Origin: a virus
Length of the DNA stretch: 46,761 nt
IMG/VR virus record: IMGVR_UViG_3300008050_000079
Coordinates: 1 to 46,761 of that record
Strand: one strand, 5' to 3'
The notes under the pieces were generated by a model that did no database searches, had not been told where the DNA came from, and was given only the letters and a program-made list of their open reading frames with translations. The position numbers and the translations under genes were made by a program. Each line of letters begins with the position of its first letter. The first letter of the stretch is position 1. Below, in pieces: positions 42,862 to 46,761 of this stretch.

Positions 42862-44496
42862 AGCGCTCTCGGGTTCCATCCAACACGCCCTGACAACGTC
42901 ATAGAGCGCGCACTTTGCACCATCAGCAACGAGTCCTTGGAAATAGCTATTAGCCCCATCAGTGAACCCGACCCCCCCGCGTCTTCTCCCGCTGTAGTGA
43001 TGGGTCATGTATCCCTGTTTGACATCGCGCTGTACCTGCTCAAAATACAAGCGCATTTCAGGCCAACGAGAGAACCACGCATCTTTTAACAGTTGTGCTT
43101 TCTCTTTTGTGATATCGAGCCCGTATCCTTTCGCGAACCCCACCAAACCAGAGACCCCTAACCCCCCACTAAGACCAAAGTTTGGGATCTTTGCGAGTTT
43201 ACGAAGGTTTAAGATCTGAGGGTCTTTTTCTGATCTCAGTTTGAGCGCTTGTTCATACGACACACCCGCGAGATCAGCTGCTAGAGATAAATGTAAATCA
43301 CGCCCCGCGCTGATCGCTTGGGCCATGTTCGATCGATAACCGAGGTTCAAGCACACCTGAGCGAGCGCGACAAGCTCGGCGGTTGAGTAATCAGCGCCAA
43401 CGTACACATACCCGTCACGAGGTCGGAAACATTCCCTGATCCCTCCTGATTGGGGTAATTGTTGGAGATTAGGTTTTGTACAACTTGTACGCCCTGATCT
43501 CACCAGTACATTCCAGCGCGCGTTAATCGGGCGCTCTGTACCGAGATCGACAGTAGGTCCGAAGGTCCCTGTCATTTTATCGAGCTTGAGCCACTCAGCG
43601 AGCTTGATCAAGATCGGCTCGTTGCTGTCTTCTAACACCTCACCAGATACCTGAACCGCGCCTTTTTCGGTGCGCGGTGTCGCTTCTCCGTAGCTCGCCT
43701 CTACGATTGCCTTGATCGCTTTCATATTGCGCCTGAGCTTGTTATTGAGCAAGCCGAAATCAATCAATTCACGCTCAAGGATCGCGCGCTTATTGAGGGT
43801 CTCTGCTCTCCATTGATCAACGCTCTCTTGAGAGGTCCGAAGGCCCCACATTTCGAGGTGATGGAGCGCCCACGCCGCGCGTGTTTGTAGATCAAAGCTC
43901 GGCATGTAGCGGTACTGATCGCGCGTGACGTGCTTGACCTGTTGTATGCGCTCTTGTTGTAGATCAAAGATCTGGTGAGTAATCCTCGCGTCCTCTAAAG
44001 CGTACTCGCGCGCCTCTCTTGACCACTGATCAAGAGGGGTGTCTAATAATTTACCGTACTGATACCGAGGGCTCTTAGGGTCAAGTTTCTGTTCTGTGAT
44101 ATTGAGACCGAGGAGCCCGCGCGTGAGCTGTGCTAGACTGACCCCTTGAGAGATGATCGGGCGGGCGATCTCTGGATGAGTAGCCCACCCTTGGTGTAAA
44201 GCGAACAAGCGCTCATGAATCCCTGTATCCCACACTCTACCCTGATCATATAGCCTCCAGATATGGGGCGCGAGTGTCGGGCGCTGTTTCAATACTACAG
44301 CGAGGTCAAACGCGATATTATGACCGATCAGCCACCCTTCACCGCGCGTCAACCATCGCTCTATTAAATCACAACCCTCATCAGGTGAGAGTAGCTGTGT
44401 AGATTTACCATCACAGGCGCTAAGGCATGCCATAAGAGGAGCTTTGCGCCCCTGTCCTATGAGTTCGGTCTCACAGTCTATTGTTAAATTTTTCAT
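42634..44496 (-). CDS. Family A DNA polymerase with 3'-5' exonuclease domain
   Basis: This 620-residue replicative polymerase shows exonuclease motifs D7/E9 (IDCETE), D64 (GHNIAFDLAVV) and Y165/D169 (YALEDARITHQ). Polymerase motifs are A D369 (VGADYSTAEL), B R432/K436/F440 (RKLAKIPNFG) and C H556-D557-E558 (FIHDEIIIEAP). The usual Tyr four residues after F440 (Tyr766 in E. coli Pol I) is Gly444 (NFGLSGGLG), as in one phage subgroup. F440 favours ribonucleotide/dideoxy discrimination of the Pol I type. There is no 5'-3' exonuclease. It lies downstream of a putative SSB and a nuclease on the same strand, a replication block. Confidence 0.93.
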   Translation of the reverse strand: MKNLTIDCETELIGQGRKAPLMACLSACDGKSTQLLSPDEGCDLIERWLTRGEGWLIGHNIAFDLAVVLKQRPTLAPHIWRLYDQGRVWDTGIHERLFALHQGWATHPEIARPIISQGVSLAQLTRGLLGLNITEQKLDPKSPRYQYGKLLDTPLDQWSREAREYALEDARITHQIFDLQQERIQQVKHVTRDQYRYMPSFDLQTRAAWALHHLEMWGLRTSQESVDQWRAETLNKRAILERELIDFGLLNNKLRRNMKAIKAIVEASYGEATPRTEKGAVQVSGEVLEDSNEPILIKLAEWLKLDKMTGTFGPTVDLGTERPINARWNVLVRSGRTSCTKPNLQQLPQSGGIRECFRPRDGYVYVGADYSTAELVALAQVCLNLGYRSNMAQAISAGRDLHLSLAADLAGVSYEQALKLRSEKDPQILNLRKLAKIPNFGLSGGLGVSGLVGFAKGYGLDITKEKAQLLKDAWFSRWPEMRLYFEQVQRDVKQGYMTHHYSGRRRGGVGFTDGANSYFQGLVADGAKCALYDVVRACWMEPESALFGSRPVLFIHDEIIIEAPEGRASVAADELARLMIQGIKPFLPDLPIEVEAWCSRIWTKSLDEARDPDGRHLIQN

Positions 44497-44547
44497 AGGT
44501 CACCATCGACGTTCAAGGCGTCTTAAAGGGTGAAGAGTTTTAGATTT

Positions 44548-45069
44548 TTATCGAGCGGGTGACCAGTGACATTTTGTGAACTCGTTCCCGTTGCGCGTCA
44601 TGATCTGCTCTGAGCGTAGGTGGATGATCTTGCCTCGTGCGGGTTGATCTGGTCCTGTGATCGCTTCCATCAGTTCACGGCCAAATGAGCGCGGGTCTCC
44701 TTGAGGGTTCATCGCACAAACAAGCGCCTTGATGTTCTGGAGATAAGGGCGCTCATCAGCTTTCGCGACCCAATCAAAGCGCTGAGTAAACTGTCCCTCG
44801 TCAGGTGATCCTTGAGTCTCGATCGTCGCGACAAACACAGGACGGTTATTGTTTTTGATGCTGTGAATGGTCTTCAGTTCAATGATCTTCACGTTGCAGT
44901 CAAGGTTCGGTGGTACGTACCCGTTTCGCTGTGGCGAGGTCTCCACGGTCTCGAAATTTTCCCAAATCGAGGCGCCTTGATTCTGTACAGGTGCTTGATT
45001 CTGGCCTTGATTCCACGCCGCGTCAGAGGCCTGATTCCATGTCTCTGTTTTGTTATTGTCCCAAGTCAT
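44548..45069 (-). CDS. Putative single-stranded DNA-binding or replication accessory protein
   Basis: This 173-residue protein begins with a Gln/Asn/Trp-rich segment (WDNNKTETWNQASDAAWNQG) and then a beta-rich domain (CNVKIIELKTIHSIKNNNRP, VFVATIETQG, QRFDWVAKADERPYLQNIKA), like phage SSB-type proteins that share the layout of a charged beta domain before a small tail. It lies between nuclease and polymerase on the minus strand, supporting a replication role. The leader is A-rich with a GAAAAGAGA sequence as possible ribosome site. Direct OB-fold proof is lacking. Confidence 0.55.
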   Translation of the reverse strand: MTWDNNKTETWNQASDAAWNQGQNQAPVQNQGASIWENFETVETSPQRNGYVPPNLDCNVKIIELKTIHSIKNNNRPVFVATIETQGSPDEGQFTQRFDWVAKADERPYLQNIKALVCAMNPQGDPRSFGRELMEAITGPDQPARGKIIHLRSEQIMTRNGNEFTKCHWSPAR

Positions 45070-45088
45070 TTTTTTCTCTTTTCGTTTT

Positions 45089-46761
45089 TTATTTCGTTGT
45101 TCTGATTACAATATCAGCGAGCTTCACGAGGACGTGTGAGCAGTGCCTATACAACGGGTGAGAGCTATCTACCGTTACATATTTTTTTGAGAATAACCAT
45201 GTATTTTGTGCGCTCAATCTTGCTCCTAACTGCTTCCATCCTTCATCGTATGCGATTAAAGAGATCGGGCGATTTGCTTGAGTCTCAATGTCATCGATCC
45301 ACGGCGCAAGCTCACTAATGAGGTCAACGCTCTCTCCCCCTGTCGCGATCGCGTCAATCAGTAGTACTTTAGGTAGTTCTAGGATTGGTAAAACCTCAGT
45401 AAACGGGTGATCTGTATCATCTGGCTGTGCAGGGTCCTCAGATACCCACTCTTGAGCGCTTAAAGGCGCTTGTTGAGGTACAGGTTGAGGTTCAGGTTGA
45501 GGTTCGGGTTGAGGTTCGGGTTGAGGTTCGGGTTGAGGTACAGGTTGAGGTTCGGGTTGAGGTTCGGGTTGAGGTTCTGGTTGAGGCTCTGGTTGGGGTG
45601 CTTGCTTCTTATTAAACGCGGCGAAGAAATCATCTTGATTCATAGTTCTCGTTCCTGTTGTGTTGTCCTGTGTCGCGAGCACGCCGAAGTTAATCTTATG
45701 GATCACTTCAAGGCGCTCCTTGTTCGTTTTCATCGTCTCTTTTTTAATGTGCTCCGTGTGCTTCTCGTAGACCTCGCGCGCTTGAGGGCTCATGATCGCG
45801 GTCATCTCCTGCACAGCTTGAACGAGATCAGGTGCTTTCATCTGACTCAAGCTCTTATCGTTCCATCTAAAGCGCGGTAAACGGCGCGAGGGTTGTTGAT
45901 CTTCAGGGAGCGGGTCTCGATCAGGTAAACCGTCAGGCGGGTTAGGGTTGAGGTACGCGCTACCTGCATGATCGAGCCCGTCTGAGACATGAGACAGTGT
46001 ATCTGATGTCGGGTAGAGTTCAGATGATTGAGACCCTGATTGAGTGAGCGTGTTCATAAAACTGTTTACGCTATCTCGTGAAGGCTCTCTGATCTGTATT
46101 AGCGTTTTCTGATGCGCTGTACACTCATCTGAGAACACGCACCTTCCGTATTTATCACAGCTCTGATAATTAGGCTCGACCTCGGACCATTTCAAGGCCT
46201 TCGATGTCGTCAACTGTTCCGAGACCTCACCACCGATCAGGTGAAGAGGCTCCTCTAACTCAGCGCGGGTGAACGTCCGTGAGACAATCGCGGTTCTCGT
46301 CGCGCCTTTAGTCGTGCCATAGTTCAGAGTAAATCTCAGAGGCTCATTAAACTCATGATTTAGCGCACCAGAGAGCGCGACCGCGCTATAGATCACTGCT
46401 TGGGTATCTGTACCCAGATCCTCCTCAGTTTTCATGTATTTAAATGAGCCTGTCGTTTTATGATCAATGATCTGATTAGTAGCAGGATCAATTAAATCAA
46501 TACGTCCACGAACACGCGCCACCCACCCTTCAGGGGTCAGGTCAAAGCTCTGCTCAACGAGATCAGGTGAGACGCTCCCCCCTTTTGGGAGAGCGCGCAT
46601 CATCGCGCGCGCTGTCCCATCAGTAGGCGCTACCCCGTTCATTAACCATTGTTCTAACTGTTCATGTACGCGCGTTCCTCGCTCGGCGGCAGCTGTGCTC
46701 GGAGGGCGCTCACCTAACACGCTCACCCTGTACCATTTGCGCCGACAGTCGCGGAATGTGC
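45089..46761 (-). CDS. RecB/Cas4-like PD-(D/E)XK nuclease with PQPE linker, 5' end missing
   Basis: The frame stays open through the right edge: upstream of the first GTG codon it reads TFRDCRRKWYRVSVLGERPP, so the start is outside. That adds a Cys to SCDKYGRCVFSDEC, giving four cysteines as in Fe-S RecB-type nucleases (Cas4, AddB). Other motifs are GTRVHEQLEQW, GRIDLI and IIDHKTT (D-x-K). A helical region, a linker of about eleven PQPE/PQPV units and a carboxy domain (VLLIDAIATGGESVDLISEL, HVLVKLADIVIRTTK) that I cannot name follow. An internal ATG at 45643 (MNQDDFFAAFNKK) might give a separate product. Probably acts in recombination, DNA end processing or host DNA breakdown. Confidence 0.8.
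   Translation of the reverse strand, partial: TFRDCRRKWYRVSVLGERPPSTAAAERGTRVHEQLEQWLMNGVAPTDGTARAMMRALPKGGSVSPDLVEQSFDLTPEGWVARVRGRIDLIDPATNQIIDHKTTGSFKYMKTEEDLGTDTQAVIYSAVALSGALNHEFNEPLRFTLNYGTTKGATRTAIVSRTFTRAELEEPLHLIGGEVSEQLTTSKALKWSEVEPNYQSCDKYGRCVFSDECTAHQKTLIQIREPSRDSVNSFMNTLTQSGSQSSELYPTSDTLSHVSDGLDHAGSAYLNPNPPDGLPDRDPLPEDQQPSRRLPRFRWNDKSLSQMKAPDLVQAVQEMTAIMSPQAREVYEKHTEHIKKETMKTNKERLEVIHKINFGVLATQDNTTGTRTMNQDDFFAAFNKKQAPQPEPQPEPQPEPQPEPQPVPQPEPQPEPQPEPQPEPQPVPQQAPLSAQEWVSEDPAQPDDTDHPFTEVLPILELPKVLLIDAIATGGESVDLISELAPWIDDIETQANRPISLIAYDEGWKQLGARLSAQNTWLFSKKYVTVDSSHPLYRHCSHVLVKLADIVIRTTK
45472..45603 (-). repeat. Twelve-bp tandem repeat encoding a PQPE/PQPV linker
   Basis: GTTGAGG recurs every 12 bases at 45472, 45484, 45496 and so on to 45580, with a degenerate unit at 45592: about eleven units. 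Read on the minus strand each unit encodes Pro-Gln-Pro-Glu/Val. This is a slippage-prone minisatellite in the nuclease gene and likely varies between relatives. Confidence 0.92.

Noticed and set aside
44498-44564. Inverted 7-mer GGTCACC / GGTGACC flanking the polymerase start region
   Set aside because: The arms are 53 bases apart with no uracil run, and similar words are common; not convincing as a terminator or operator.
44920-44990. ENFETVETS in the putative SSB resembles the DNFETMPE linker
   Set aside because: Only one partial match, in a different protein on the other strand, without the surrounding pattern; probably chance.
45472-45603. CRISPR-like regular repeat
   Set aside because: Period is 12 bases without spacers and it codes in frame, so it is a coding minisatellite.
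45470-45880. Plus-strand open frame with Val/Arg/Leu repeats opposite the nuclease
   Set aside because: It is the antisense of the PQPE repeat; low-complexity sequence with no ribosome site.

Overview
The window is a piece of a tailed-phage genome (or an intact prophage) with a contractile tail. It carries portal, MuF-type head protein, capsid protease, scaffold, major capsid protein, neck proteins, tail sheath and tube, tape measure, gp25/LysM and baseplate J genes, then a replication block on the opposite strand. There are almost no intergenic gaps, and ATGA or TAATG start/stop overlaps are common. Both edges cut genes: a repeat-bearing tail fibre on the left and a Cas4/RecB-like nuclease on the right. 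I saw no terminase, integrase, transposase, tRNA, rRNA or CRISPR array. A lipoprotein lysis-type gene suggests a Gram-negative host, but the sequence does not identify it. Tail-fibre motifs resemble those of marine phages (weak evidence).

Layout, plus strand unless noted: 1-2722 tail fibre end and three small paralogous fibre-type proteins; 2698-4024 two membrane/coiled-coil proteins and a CHAP-type endolysin; 4037-5512 portal; 5512-21215 a 15.7 kb cargo island; 21209-24970 MuF, protease, scaffold, major capsid protein; 24990-28287 neck and tail completion; 28334-32633 sheath, tube, tail chaperones, tape measure; 32633-41817 baseplate and fibres; 41830-42861 holin-like, coiled-coil and lipoprotein genes; minus strand 46761-42634 nuclease, putative SSB, family A DNA polymerase.

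The most unusual part is the island between portal and MuF, two genes that are usually close together. It encodes two SNF2-type helicases, two giant multidomain proteins (one with a DdrB-like ParB domain), a B12-dependent ribonucleotide reductase and a small unknown protein. Three of these proteins share an amino-terminal tag of about 100 residues (HKYxxRK..GR.RYRYYY plus a small beta-rich segment). This fits the known class of phage 'polyvalent' proteins, thought to be packaged in the head and injected with the DNA to protect it, like Dar/Ddr of phage P1. Inside the giant proteins a short motif (consensus DNFxTMPE) recurs at the joints between blocks of differing base composition. The first helicase also lacks the roughly fourfold excess of GATC found in its neighbours. 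Together these suggest a head-loaded, modular anti-defence set assembled by recombination. The capsid protease and major capsid protein also share a distinctive segment (KGxVGYQTP ... LVPQQL), possibly a processing or assembly signal.
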